From Castellaniella sp. S9 (GTDB taxonomy: Bacteria; Pseudomonadota; Gammaproteobacteria; Burkholderiales; Burkholderiaceae_B): a stretch of 64,000 bases of DNA. Location of the stretch: positions 1 to 64,000 of the forward strand of contig NZ_JAPFGD010000007.1 of assembly GCF_027257175.1 (NCBI RefSeq), given 5' to 3'. A program made the translations under genes and the position numbers. The notes beneath the pieces were generated by a model. It saw only the letters and a list, made by a program, of their open reading frames with translations, searched no databases and was not told the origin of the DNA. Within the stretch, counting starts at the first letter, position 1, and each line of letters starts with the position of its first letter. This document shows, piece after piece, positions 1 through 8,195 of this stretch.

Positions 1-126
1 TCATCGGAATCGATGGTCACACCACCGGAATAGGTGGTCACGATGCCGGAATCAGGGAAAATCAGAGGGACCGGGCTGCCTGGTCACGATCACCGGAATC
101 GGTGGTCACAATCATCGGAATACGCA
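1..126. mobile_element. IS21-family-like terminal repeat region (one end, partial)
   Basis: The first 126 bases repeat a degenerate unit of roughly 20 bp of the form CCGGAATnGGTGGTCAC (copies near 5-20, 25-41 and 94-110, with partial copies between). The array stops at GGAATACGCA, so the element would end in the dinucleotide CA at 126. Several short direct repeats next to a TG...CA terminus are typical of IS21-type ends. No istA/istB gene is visible because the rest would lie left of the window. The family assignment rests on remembered end sequences and is not a search result. Confidence 0.5.
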
Positions 127-261
127 CTTGTCTATGTTTGTGATTCCCGCAGCCTGGTTTTTGCTGCAGCGGCGGCGCATCCACCGCTCTTGACTCAATT
201 CGTCATTGACACGACGTCTGTCTGGCACGAAGGTGCCACCCTTTTCACTTTGGAGAAAATT

Positions 262-654
262 ATGAACAAACTAGCCACTCTCTCAATTGCAGTAATTTTG
301 ACCTTCGGAATGGCTCCTGCAGTCTTTGCTGGCGATGGTATGAAAATGGATATGAACGCAGCTGGCGACATGAAAATGGATATGATGGGCATGGGCATGG
401 CCACACATGACACCTCAGCTTCGCATGCAGACATGGATCTAGCCGAAGGCACCGTTCGCAAAGTTGATCGGCAAACTGGAATGGTGACCCTTGAGCATGG
501 CGAACTCAAAAATGTTGGTATGCCGCCAATGACAATGGCCTACAAGACCAAGGACGCTGCGACGCTCCAGCAGGCCAAAGAAGGCGGAAAGGTGAAATTC
601 CGCCTGGAGAACATCAACGGCGCGTATGTCATCACGACGTTAAAAAATCAGTAA
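262..654 (+). CDS. Periplasmic copper-binding protein, CusF-like domain
   Basis: This is a 130-aa exported protein. It starts at the ATG at 262, preceded by GGAG, and not at the far-upstream ATG that lies inside the insertion-sequence end. Residues 1-22 form a signal peptide. Residues 23-60 are very rich in Met, His and Asp. Residues 65-130 form a CusF-type beta-barrel with the copper ligands visible as EHGEL (His) and MPPMTM (two Met); the Trp that stacks on Cu(I) in E. coli CusF is replaced by Met. CusF-like proteins bind periplasmic Cu(I)/Ag(I) and pass it to efflux pumps. No pump gene is present, so this may be the tail of a copper operon interrupted on its left by the insertion sequence. 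Family certain, partner unknown. Confidence 0.85.
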   Translation: MNKLATLSIAVILTFGMAPAVFAGDGMKMDMNAAGDMKMDMMGMGMATHDTSASHADMDLAEGTVRKVDRQTGMVTLEHGELKNVGMPPMTMAYKTKDAATLQQAKEGGKVKFRLENINGAYVITTLKNQ

Positions 655-667
655 TCTGAGAAACTTG

Positions 668-701
668 AGCACCATCCTAGACAGTAAGGGATGGTGCTTT
701 A
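668..701 (+). terminator. Hairpin terminator after the CusF-like gene
   Basis: A perfect 10-bp inverted repeat, AGCACCATCC (668-677) and GGATGGTGCT (689-698), with an 11-nt loop and a short T run. It lies between the convergent CusF-like and arsH genes and may serve both strands. Confidence 0.65.
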
Positions 702-704
702 CAG

Positions 705-1466
705 TCACTCAACCTCGCTCACTATGCCACTGACAACGACTTCCTTTTCGTGGCTCATAGCCGCCGCGATGAGCGTTGACGCCATTTTTGGGGCAGCTTC
801 CTTCCGCTCACTATACCGATCAGTCAGATAATCGGAGCGGTCCCGAACCAGCAATGTGAACTTGTACAGTTCCTCCATGACATCCACGACGCGATCATAG
901 TACGAAGACGGCTTCATTCGGCCATGCTCGTCAAACTCCTGGTAAGCCTTGGCCACCGAAGACTGATTGGGGATCGTGACCATCCGCATCCAGCGCCCGA
1001 GGATGCGTAACGCATTGACTGCATTGAAGGACTGCGAGCCGCCATTAACCTGCATAACAGCGAGCGTACGACCTTGCGTGGGACGCACGCCGCCGCTTTC
1101 CAAGGGCAGCCAGTCGATCTGATTCTTAAACACGGCAGTGAGCGTGCCATGCCGCTCGGGACTACACCAGACTTGGCCCTCAGACCATTCGGATAGCTTT
1201 CGAAGCTCAACAACCTTGGGGTGATCGGCGGATACGCTATCAACGACTGGCAAGCCGTGCGGGTCAAAAATCCGAGTTTCAGCGCCAAGATGCTGCAAAA
1301 GCCGCTCGGCTTCTAAAGTGAGCAGTCGGCTATAGGAGGTCTCCCGAAGCGACCCGTACAACAATAGAATGCGAGGGGGATGTTGGCTAGGCGCCAGTGA
1401 CTCCAGCTTACTCAAGTCAGGTGCATCCAGCACTGCAGGAACGATGTTGGGTAGTGTTTCGATCAT
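705..1466 (-). CDS. arsH: ArsH, NADPH-dependent FMN reductase / organoarsenical oxidase
   Basis: A 253-aa flavodoxin-fold protein. The FMN phosphate-binding segment [14 protein letters not shown] is near residues 34-47, followed by the ArsH signature [18 protein letters not shown]. ArsH oxidises trivalent methyl- and aryl-arsenicals to the less toxic pentavalent forms and reduces metals or quinones with NADPH. It is the last gene of the ars operon; its ATG overlaps the arsC stop by 4 bp, so the two are translationally coupled. Length and motifs are normal for the family. Confidence 0.93.
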   Translation of the reverse strand: MIETLPNIVPAVLDAPDLSKLESLAPSQHPPRILLLYGSLRETSYSRLLTLEAERLLQHLGAETRIFDPHGLPVVDSVSADHPKVVELRKLSEWSEGQVWCSPERHGTLTAVFKNQIDWLPLESGGVRPTQGRTLAVMQVNGGSQSFNAVNALRILGRWMRMVTIPNQSSVAKAYQEFDEHGRMKPSSYYDRVVDVMEELYKFTLLVRDRSDYLTDRYSERKEAAPKMASTLIAAAMSHEKEVVVSGIVSEVE

Positions 1467-1888
1467 TGGCTTACCCTCTGGCCTGCTGAGTCGATCACCA
1501 CTTCTCCATCCTCCTTGGAGAAGGCGCCTTGCTGGGGAGAAGGCAGAATCTCAAGCACGAGCTCTGATGGCCGGCATAGACGCACGCCAAGCTCTGTGAC
1601 GACGAACGGACGATTAATCAGGACCGGGTGAGCCAGCATGGCATCCAATAATTGATCATCGGTCAGATCGAGGTTATCCAGACCGAGCTCCGCATAAGGG
1701 GTACCTTTTTCTCGGATCGCCTGGCGCACCGATAGACCCGCCCGGCAAATCATGTCTTGCAGTTCAGCGCGTGTCGGCGGTGCGCTCAGATACTCGATCA
1801 CCTGCGGTTCTATGCCCGCATTGCAAATCATTGCCAGCGTATTGCGAGAGGTCCCGCACGCGGGGTTGTGATAGATGGTTGTAGACAT
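1463..1888 (-). CDS. arsC: Arsenate reductase, glutaredoxin-dependent ArsC
   Basis: A 141-aa protein of the E. coli plasmid R773 ArsC type. It reduces As(V) to As(III) using glutathione and glutaredoxin. The catalytic Cys is residue 11 in [11 protein letters not shown]. The motifs [11 protein letters not shown] and [16 protein letters not shown], which carry substrate-binding arginines, are present. It follows the As(III) exporter gene by 9 bp and overlaps arsH by 4 bp, so reduction, export and organoarsenical oxidation are encoded in one message. Confidence 0.95.
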   Translation of the reverse strand: MSTTIYHNPACGTSRNTLAMICNAGIEPQVIEYLSAPPTRAELQDMICRAGLSVRQAIREKGTPYAELGLDNLDLTDDQLLDAMLAHPVLINRPFVVTELGVRLCRPSELVLEILPSPQQGAFSKEDGEVVIDSAGQRVSQ

Positions 1889-1897
1889 TGTGAATCC

Positions 1898-2968
1898 TTA
1901 GCTTGCCTTTGCTTCATACCAGGGGCGTGAGCGATTAACGATGCGAACCACGACAAGCATGATAGGCACCTCGATGAGCACGCCGACCACGGTAGCGAGT
2001 GCCGCACCTGATTGGAAACCGAACAGGCTGATGGCCGTAGCCACAGCCAGTTCAAAGAAATTGCTGGCGCCGATCAGAGCCGATGGACCTGCTACACAAT
2101 GGGCTACGCCCAATCGGCGATTCAGGTAGTACGCCAGACCCGAGTTCAGCACGACCTGAATCAAGATAGGAATAGCTAGCAATAGGATAATCAGCGGTTT
2201 TTCAACGATCGCATTGCCCTGGAAGCCGAACAGCAGGACCAGCGTGACCAACAGTGCAGCGATGGAATACGGGCCCAATGCGCTGACCACACGCTGATAC
2301 GTCGCTTCTCCCCTGGAGAGCAGCAACTTACGGATCACCTGCGCGATGAATACCGGGATGATGATGTACAGCACGACCGATGTAATCAGCGTATCCCACG
2401 GCACCGAGATCGAGGAGAGCCCGAGCAATAGTGCGACGACTGGTGCGAACGCCACGATCATGATGGCATCGTTCAGTGCCACCTGGGATAGTGTGAAGTA
2501 AGGGTCACCTTTGCATAGCTGCGACCAGACAAAAACCATCGCGGTACAGGGCGCGGCTGCCAGCAGAATCAGGCCCGCCACATAGCCATCGAGTTGATCT
2601 GCGGGTAACCAGCCTGCAAACAGGTGGCGTATGAAGATCCAGGCCAAGAGCGCCATCGAAAACGGCTTCACCAGCCAATTTACGAATAGCGTCACGCCGA
2701 TGCCGCGCCAGTGGCTGGTTACCTGTCCCATGGCGGCGAAATCGATCTTGATCAGCATAGGGATGATCATGACCCAGATCAGTAGGCCCACCGGTAGATT
2801 GACTTGTGCCACCTCCACAGCCGCGATACCTTGAAATACCCCCGGCATGCCTTGGCCCAGCAAGATGCCCGCGACGATACAAAGCAGCACCCATACAGTT
2901 AGGTAGCGCTCAAAGAAGCTGATACCGCCGCCCTGCGGGAGAGCGGCTACTTGCGCGACCGAGCTCAT
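1898..2968 (-). CDS. acr3: Arsenite efflux permease Acr3
   Basis: A 356-aa inner-membrane protein with about ten hydrophobic segments. It belongs to the bile/arsenite/riboflavin transporter superfamily and not to the ArsB family. The conserved Acr3 segment AAAPCTAMVFVWSQLCKGDP carries the cysteine implicated in As(III) recognition and is followed by SQVALND. It exports arsenite using the proton-motive force. The start at 2968 gives a short cytoplasmic tail before the first helix, as usual. The 130-bp gap to arsI contains no visible gene. Confidence 0.95.
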   Translation of the reverse strand: MSSVAQVAALPQGGGISFFERYLTVWVLLCIVAGILLGQGMPGVFQGIAAVEVAQVNLPVGLLIWVMIIPMLIKIDFAAMGQVTSHWRGIGVTLFVNWLVKPFSMALLAWIFIRHLFAGWLPADQLDGYVAGLILLAAAPCTAMVFVWSQLCKGDPYFTLSQVALNDAIMIVAFAPVVALLLGLSSISVPWDTLITSVVLYIIIPVFIAQVIRKLLLSRGEATYQRVVSALGPYSIAALLVTLVLLFGFQGNAIVEKPLIILLLAIPILIQVVLNSGLAYYLNRRLGVAHCVAGPSALIGASNFFELAVATAISLFGFQSGAALATVVGVLIEVPIMLVVVRIVNRSRPWYEAKAS

Positions 2969-3098
2969 TCCTTGGACTCTGCAGTTTGTTGACTGCTAGT
3001 GATATAGGCTCGGGGGCATGTTTTGCCCAGCACATTGAAAGTTCTGTCAGACATGATCGAATAGTGTTTTGAAGTCACGAGGGTTGGCTCATTGGGTC

Positions 3099-3596
3099 CT
3101 AGCAGCAAGCTGAGCCAGGTTTACAGCACGCATTTTCTACCTTGGGCTCCATATCGAAGGAACTCGGTACTGGTGTACAGCACACGCCACCGCTGTCTGT
3201 TGCCTGGCGAGACTGGCCATAGGTCGGTGCGCTCTCCAGCGTCTGGAATGACTCCCAGGCCACGCCTTGAGGATCAACAGACCAGTACTTGTCGGACTTC
3301 GCATAGCAGCAGGTCGTATTGCTTTGCTTCTGCAGAGGGAGGCTCGCACTTACCAGGCGATCTTGCATCTCTGCCAGCTCTTCATCGGTTTCCACCTGAA
3401 TACCTAAGTGATCGACACCGAGCTTGTCTGGCGAAGTGCCTCGGACGGAGATCGCAAAACTCACCCGTGGGTCGTCAAGCGCCCATTTCGCATAGTCTGA
3501 TTTGACCGTTGTGGGTTCGGCTGCAAAGAGAGCTGAGTAGTAGCGGATGCTGGCCGACAGGTCGGCTACCGCGACATGGACATGAAAGCGCTTCAT
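3099..3596 (-). CDS. arsI: ArsI-type C-As lyase (VOC fold; cadmium-induced CadI family)
   Basis: A 165-aa glyoxalase/VOC-fold dioxygenase. His5, His63 and Glu115 sit where ArsI binds Fe(II). The vicinal Cys96-Cys97 pair in NTTCCYAKSDKYW matches the organoarsenical-binding pair of characterised ArsI enzymes, which demethylate trivalent methylarsenic and degrade aromatic arsenicals. The C-terminal tail has extra cysteine pairs (VCCTP, NACCKPGSACC) that could bind metal. Its ATG overlaps the arsR stop by 4 bp. CadI homologues of unclear function share the fold, but operon context and the CC pair favour ArsI. Confidence 0.88.
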   Translation of the reverse strand: MKRFHVHVAVADLSASIRYYSALFAAEPTTVKSDYAKWALDDPRVSFAISVRGTSPDKLGVDHLGIQVETDEELAEMQDRLVSASLPLQKQSNTTCCYAKSDKYWSVDPQGVAWESFQTLESAPTYGQSRQATDSGGVCCTPVPSSFDMEPKVENACCKPGSACC

Positions 3597-3928
3597 GATT
3601 TGGACTCCAATGAGGTGTCACAGCTGGTGATGGGCGAGCACGGATTGCCGCCGCAGCAGTTTTCCGTGAGGTAACCAAGCAAATCGTTCATCGTCTCGTA
3701 GCGTGCTGAATAAATAATCGACCGCCCATCCTGACGACTGGCGAGCAATCCTGCCCGGTGTAGCTCTTTCAGATGAAAAGACAACGATGAGGCAGGTATC
3801 TCCATCAATTCCGCGATGCGCCCTGCAGGCAGGCCTTTTGGCCCGGCTTGCACCAAGAGGCGATAGACCGACAAGCGAATCGAGTGAGCCAGGGCGGCAA
3901 GCGCCTCAAGAACTGAATTTGTTTCCAT
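3593..3928 (-). CDS. arsR: ArsR/SmtB-family arsenic-responsive repressor
   Basis: A 111-aa winged-helix repressor. I start it at the ATG at 3928 (METNSVLEALA); the upstream in-frame ATG would fall inside the promoter. The recognition helix region is IPASSLSFHLKELHRAGLL (about residues 44-62). The C-terminus has Cys91, Cys92, Cys97 and Cys103 (NCCGGNPC), resembling the C-terminal As(III) site of the Acidithiobacillus ferrooxidans type and not the alpha-3 CxC site of R773. It should repress its own operon until As(III) binds. Confidence 0.92.
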   Translation of the reverse strand: METNSVLEALAALAHSIRLSVYRLLVQAGPKGLPAGRIAELMEIPASSLSFHLKELHRAGLLASRQDGRSIIYSARYETMNDLLGYLTENCCGGNPCSPITSCDTSLESKS

Positions 3929-3934
3929 ATTTCT

Positions 3935-3963
3935 ACTATAGTCGAACAATAGAGCGCTTGCAA
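3935..3963 (-). promoter_or_regulatory. ars operon promoter and ArsR operator
   Basis: On the minus strand a -35 TTGCAA (3958-3963) and a -10 TATAGT (3935-3940) are separated by exactly 17 bp. An imperfect inverted repeat, CTATTGTTCGACTATAG (3936-3952), covers the spacer and -10 box, where a bound ArsR would block polymerase. The ATG follows 6 bp after the -10, so the message would be leaderless or nearly so. Confidence 0.6.
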
Positions 3964-4128
3964 CCAATTTATGGAGCTTTGGTCAGAAGTATCTAGCTCA
4001 GGGGCTCAGCAGCAATTTTTCTCGAAAATATTCCGATATTTCCACTGAACCGGTCGAGTAGATGCTGTAAGTTGTGCGCCATCCCATGCTGCAAAGGGAT
4101 GACGCCTCTTTCGCCTATACGAGCCTAG

Positions 4129-4461
4129 CTATTTAGACGTAGACGAGGACGGTGCTTCAAGTTTATCGGCATATTTCATCATAATCTCGCCCATGGAGCG
4201 CATCATCTCGCCATGCATCTGCATCATGACTTTTCCGTTGGGCCCTCCTTCCGCACCCATCATCGGACAACCGCCCATCATTCCCATCATGCCACCACGC
4301 ATCATATGGCCCATTCTGGGCGTATTGCCATCCTGCATCATCCCTGATGCATTGGGCATGGTCGCGGTGCTATCACCGCTAGGTGTCGCTGCAAAGGCTA
4401 CGTTCCCCATACCCAACAAAAGAACAGTAAAAGATGTAATAAGCAATCTCGTCGTATTCAT
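4129..4461 (-). CDS. Small exported Met-rich protein, putative copper-related
   Basis: A 110-aa protein with a clear signal peptide (residues 1-24, cleavage after VAFAA). The middle is packed with methionine: GHMMRGGMMGMMGG followed by CPMMG, and later MMQMHGEMMRSMGEIMMKY. About a fifth of the mature protein is Met. Met-rich periplasmic tails and small proteins commonly bind Cu(I) or Ag(I). It lies between the arsenic operon and another small exported protein on the same strand. No specific family is recognised; a role in copper tolerance is inferred from composition and neighbours. Confidence 0.7.
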   Translation of the reverse strand: MNTTRLLITSFTVLLLGMGNVAFAATPSGDSTATMPNASGMMQDGNTPRMGHMMRGGMMGMMGGCPMMGAEGGPNGKVMMQMHGEMMRSMGEIMMKYADKLEAPSSSTSK

Positions 4462-4534
4462 GTATATCTCCTAGATTCAATTAACTCCACGCGCGGCCCT
4501 GCGGATTACGCAGGCGCCAATTCGGAAAAACTCG

Positions 4535-4903
4535 TTAAATAAATATTCTGTGCGTACGCGGTGGCGGAGGCATAACATCTGGAAGAAACTGATCGGGAAG
4601 AGAATTGCTGGGCACAGCATAAGCCATCGAAACAGCTATAGCTGCCAATTGAGGTTTGTCAGGTAGTACAGCCACCATGCATGACAATGACATGCATGCC
4701 CCGCTGTGAAACCCCGGCAGGGCCGTGGCAATAGGCATTTGCCCATTATGCAAGTTTTCATGAACATCTCGACCGACTACTACCTGAGCCTCTGTAGACA
4801 TTGCCATCATCGGCATATCAGGGCATGCAGTCGCCTGTGCGATGGATCCGAATAGAGATATCCACGCGATCAAAATGCACACAAAAGCTTTGCTCCAGAT
4901 CAT
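4535..4903 (-). CDS. Small exported protein, possibly CopL/DUF2946-like
   Basis: A 122-aa protein with an N-terminal signal or anchor (residues 1-25). Met, His and Cys are scattered (ACPDMPMMAMS, HENLHNGQM, FHSGACMSLSCM), and the C-terminus is VMPPPPRTHRIF. The layout, with an N-terminal hydrophobic stretch, a Cys/His middle and a Pro-Arg-rich end, recalls short metal-associated proteins of the DUF2946/CopL type found beside copper genes. The match is weak. It probably shares a transcript with the Met-rich protein 73 bp downstream. Confidence 0.55.
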   Translation of the reverse strand: MIWSKAFVCILIAWISLFGSIAQATACPDMPMMAMSTEAQVVVGRDVHENLHNGQMPIATALPGFHSGACMSLSCMVAVLPDKPQLAAIAVSMAYAVPSNSLPDQFLPDVMPPPPRTHRIFI

Positions 4904-5112
4904 TCGATTAGTATAGGCTCCTGGCCGACATACTACATAGCCAGTCCATTAGGAGCCTTCGCCTTATTGCCAAAGCTATCTTTTTCATTTGACACTTTCT
5001 TTTATAAAAGTCGTGCTATCCAAACGCCGGAAAGGCCCTAAGCAGCCAGATTGCAAAACGCACCTTTTGCCTTTGGTTTCCTATGTGCATGTTTCGTCGG
5101 TGGCGTGAGCCA

Positions 5113-5964
5113 TCAAGGCTCGTCACCAGGCGTCCACAGGCCAAGCCACTCCCGCACCTCCTGGTGATGTAGCACCAGCAAGCAGCTACCCGGCTTTCTA
5201 GCGTAGGCACCCCGATCGATGTACAGATGAGACTCATGCAGCACCATATGTTTCAACGGCGTATGCCCCGCATAGGTAAGCGCGAGCCCAGAATGCCATG
5301 GCTTGTGGCTAATCGTTAGTTTCCCATACGGGGTAGTTATCTCGGATGTCTCACGCGACTTAACCTCTCGAATCAGCCGCCTTCCCCAGGCGAGCGGCTC
5401 GATCATCGTCGCGAGTATTTCATCATTGATCATCGCATCGGTCAGCACCTGTTTTAGTGACCTACTCTCCTGGCCTTTGAGCCAAGCACTGACTTCATTT
5501 ACGTGCCCAGTCATCAGCTCTGCATGCGCGACATGAAATCGCGCCGTGCCCTCGCCCACCGTGATGACGTAGGGAAGTTTCGCTGCCCTAGGCACCAAAT
5601 CCTCCCAGAGCTCATCCTGATCGAACTTATTCAGATCCAATACCCAGCGCCCTCCGTTGCCAAAGAACAGATCTGCAGTTCTCCCATAGGCATAAGGGGT
5701 AGCCGGGTCGGCATAATCGATGAGCATGTCCTCGTGATTGCCTCGCACCGCATGAAACCACGGCTCACGCAACAGCCGCAGGCAACCCATAGAGTCTGGC
5801 CCACGATCTGCCAAATCCCCCACAGAAAATACTCGATCCCGAGCGGTGTCGAACCCAATTCGATCCAATTGCGCCTGAAACAGATCCAGGCACCCGTGTA
5901 GATCCCCGACTACGAAGTCGCGGCCAGACAAATTCTCAGAAAAGCGTTGATGTAAGACTTGCAT
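5113..5964 (-). CDS. Calcineurin-like metallophosphoesterase (PrpA/ApaH type)
   Basis: A 283-aa metal-dependent phosphatase. The metal-binding motifs are in order: GDLHG (residues 20-24), GDLADRGPDS (about 49-58), GNHED (about 75-79), and a late histidine in YAGHTPL (about 238-244). This pattern belongs to the bacterial Ser/Thr phosphatase and Ap4A-hydrolase group; at 283 aa it is longer than PrpA and near ApaH. The substrate cannot be read from sequence. It is the last gene of a three-gene minus-strand operon after the Lon-like ATPase (56-bp gap), which suggests a shared function. Confidence 0.82.
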   Translation of the reverse strand: MQVLHQRFSENLSGRDFVVGDLHGCLDLFQAQLDRIGFDTARDRVFSVGDLADRGPDSMGCLRLLREPWFHAVRGNHEDMLIDYADPATPYAYGRTADLFFGNGGRWVLDLNKFDQDELWEDLVPRAAKLPYVITVGEGTARFHVAHAELMTGHVNEVSAWLKGQESRSLKQVLTDAMINDEILATMIEPLAWGRRLIREVKSRETSEITTPYGKLTISHKPWHSGLALTYAGHTPLKHMVLHESHLYIDRGAYARKPGSCLLVLHHQEVREWLGLWTPGDEP

Positions 5965-6020
5965 AATGACTCGATTGTTTGAGTGCCCCGACCGGCCAAT
6001 AACTGGCAGGCCGAGGCGGA

Positions 6021-7775
6021 TTAATGCAGCGTGTAGACAGCGCCATTTGCCTCATCCCCGAAGAGATCAAGCAACGCACGGCGAAGCTCGCGCGGGGCAA
6101 GGCCGCGCAACAGTGCGGTCTGATGTGGAGTGACCATCAAAGTGCCTTCAGGCAGTCCCCAGCTACGTGCCAGGTCAGCAAGCAAACCCTGCACGATGCT
6201 CTCCGTGTGCTCTGGCCCAGGGGGTGGAAAATACACCGGACGCAGACGTGAGAGCAGCGGTTCTGGAACCTTTGCGAGCGAGTTACTTGTGGCGATGTAT
6301 AGACAGTACGAAAGATCACATTCGGCCATGAGATAGATGTCCTGGTACCGTTTGGCATTGCCTGGCTCAAGCAGATCAAGCAGCGCCTCCTGGGGATCAC
6401 CGCCATTACTGTGACCACCACGCGCCTTATCGATCTCATCGAGCACAAATAAAGGGTTGGCGACGCGGGCTTGCTGGATGAATTCCAGCATCCGAGAGGG
6501 GCGATTACTTGCCCAGCCCCGCGCCACCCCCTTCAAGACCTTGACGTCGGCCATGCCCGCAAGATTGATGACCGTATTGGGCGTACCCAGCAGGTCACTG
6601 AGGCGCTGCGCAAAGCGCGTCTTGCCCGTGCCCGGCAGTCCCGCCAGTAAGATAGGAGACAAGCCTAGGCGCACTGCTCCGTGACGCCGCCGAGCAAGCA
6701 GATCGCTCATCACGGTACCAATTGCCTCAATGGCCCAGGGAAACTCTACCTCCAGAGCACGACGGATTGCCTCCAACCCCGTGAGGTCAGGCAAAGAAGT
6801 GAGTGCTACCGGTCGCCGCAATACTTCATAGCGCTTCAGATAGTCCTTTTCCGAGCGATCAGAGGTGTCCGGGATTTCGCCACGGATCACAATAATCTGA
6901 CCACCCTCAGAGACAAGTGAATCAACAGCTACAGGAGCCCTCACATAGTCGCCTCGCCCCTGCTCCAGGTCATCCAAGCGCATGAAGACGGCCAACTGCT
7001 GCTCGACGAGAGCCATACGGTACGCTTGCGGATCCAGAACGTGCTCGGGCGCAGCGACAATCAGGCGGTTCCACAGCGGTTTGAGCCAGGCAAGCGCTGC
7101 ACGACGTTGTGGCAACGGCGAAACTCCAGTGAGTCTTTGTTGCTGAGGTAGCAGTGTCAGGTAATTCACCACGCAGGCTAGCGCACAGCCAAACGCCTCG
7201 GTCCCCCATCCAGTAAAGTCGCGCTGCACATGACGCAAGGCAACGCGCGCACCCATGCACCAAGCCTCGCAAATTCTATCGCTTGGGCTGGGTGCCGAAG
7301 CTTCTGGTTTCGAGTCCCACACGAGCCTGGGCAGTGGGTCCTTCTCTAGGCTAAATTCGACGCTCTGGTTAGCCTCAGCCAAGAGAACGTTGGCGTAGGC
7401 AAGCCCACCGATCACACTACCCAACTGGCGCGCCAGGCGAAACCATTCGATGGGATGGCTTACGCCACGTGCGTACAAATCAACTTTAGAGTGGCGCGAC
7501 AATACGAAATGCCCGAGCACCACCGCTGCATTAGCTCGGAGGTGGCGTGACAGCTTCTGGTTGGACACTTCCTCAAGGCTCCCCCTGATACGTACCAAAC
7601 CTCTTGAGCACGGCCCCTCGCGCAAGTACAAAAGCGTGAATAAATCATCGCCAAAAAAATTATTCATCGGTGCCTCAGGCGCTTGGGCGATCCGTGCCTC
7701 ATCGCCCAGCACTTGCTTGCAAGCTTCGTCGTCCAGACATTCAGACAAGGCCTCGGCAAAATCTTTCTGTTCCAT
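6021..7775 (-). CDS. AAA+ ATPase with Lon-type ATPase module and no protease domain
   Basis: A 584-aa protein. The N-terminal 300 or so residues are not recognised. The C-terminal third is a Lon-like AAA+ module: Walker A GLPGTGKT at residues 379-386, the Lon-style loop NLAGMADVKVLKGVARGW, Walker B LFVLDEIDK (about 442-450), a segment ALLDLLEPGNAKRYQD that parallels Lon's ALLEVLDPEQN region, sensor 1 ATSN, arginine finger SRLRP and sensor 2 APRELRRAL. The protein stops there, so Lon's Ser-Lys protease domain is absent and it should act as a remodelling ATPase. It sits between a small cysteine protein and a phosphoesterase near the end of a mobile element. Confidence 0.85.
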   Translation of the reverse strand: MEQKDFAEALSECLDDEACKQVLGDEARIAQAPEAPMNNFFGDDLFTLLYLREGPCSRGLVRIRGSLEEVSNQKLSRHLRANAAVVLGHFVLSRHSKVDLYARGVSHPIEWFRLARQLGSVIGGLAYANVLLAEANQSVEFSLEKDPLPRLVWDSKPEASAPSPSDRICEAWCMGARVALRHVQRDFTGWGTEAFGCALACVVNYLTLLPQQQRLTGVSPLPQRRAALAWLKPLWNRLIVAAPEHVLDPQAYRMALVEQQLAVFMRLDDLEQGRGDYVRAPVAVDSLVSEGGQIIVIRGEIPDTSDRSEKDYLKRYEVLRRPVALTSLPDLTGLEAIRRALEVEFPWAIEAIGTVMSDLLARRRHGAVRLGLSPILLAGLPGTGKTRFAQRLSDLLGTPNTVINLAGMADVKVLKGVARGWASNRPSRMLEFIQQARVANPLFVLDEIDKARGGHSNGGDPQEALLDLLEPGNAKRYQDIYLMAECDLSYCLYIATSNSLAKVPEPLLSRLRPVYFPPPGPEHTESIVQGLLADLARSWGLPEGTLMVTPHQTALLRGLAPRELRRALLDLFGDEANGAVYTLH

Positions 7776-7805
7776 GATGTTTCTTCCTATTCTTATATTT
7801 AGTCT

Positions 7806-8195
7806 TCAAGGGTCAGTCGCACTACACGCGGCGCATAACGTGACAAACCAGCCACCGCCAGTGCGATGCTCACCTGGACACCCACACCGCTCACAGATAT
7901 GAGTGCTTGCAGCCTCAGCCAGCGCCACTGCCTCCCGGATTACGCCCGAGATCGAGGCATCAGCCCCCTTCAACTCGTAATAAAACCGCAGGGCGCCAAA
8001 CTTCTCTTTGACCTGTACAACTTGCATGCGAGCGCTCTGGGTCTCGCACAGGATTGAATCGATACGGGCACACAGTATGGCCACCAGTTCGCTCCAGCCA
8101 TCGCTCACCTCAAAGCCCCAGGGCAAGGGGCCGCGCGGAAAGAGTTTCGGATAAAGGTTGGGCAAAGCATCCAGACGAGCACGGGCCTCGGACAT
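7806..8195 (-). CDS. Small protein with C-terminal zinc-ribbon-like cysteines, unknown function
   Basis: A 129-aa protein. I use the ATG at 8195 (MSEARARLDAL); the longer frame begins at a TTG. Residues 55-95 contain VKEKFGALRFYYELKGAD, a conserved-looking stretch I cannot assign. The C-terminus has ICERCGCPGEH and LCAACSA, two CxxC pairs that could form one zinc ribbon. It is first in an operon with the Lon-like ATPase (30-bp gap) and the phosphoesterase. A role as adaptor or substrate recognition factor for the ATPase is only a guess. Confidence 0.7.
   Translation of the reverse strand: MSEARARLDALPNLYPKLFPRGPLPWGFEVSDGWSELVAILCARIDSILCETQSARMQVVQVKEKFGALRFYYELKGADASISGVIREAVALAEAASTHICERCGCPGEHRTGGGWFVTLCAACSATDP

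Noticed and set aside
1-126. The leading repeats as a CRISPR fragment
   Set aside because: The units are degenerate, overlap one another and lack unique spacers of constant length; an insertion-sequence end explains them better.
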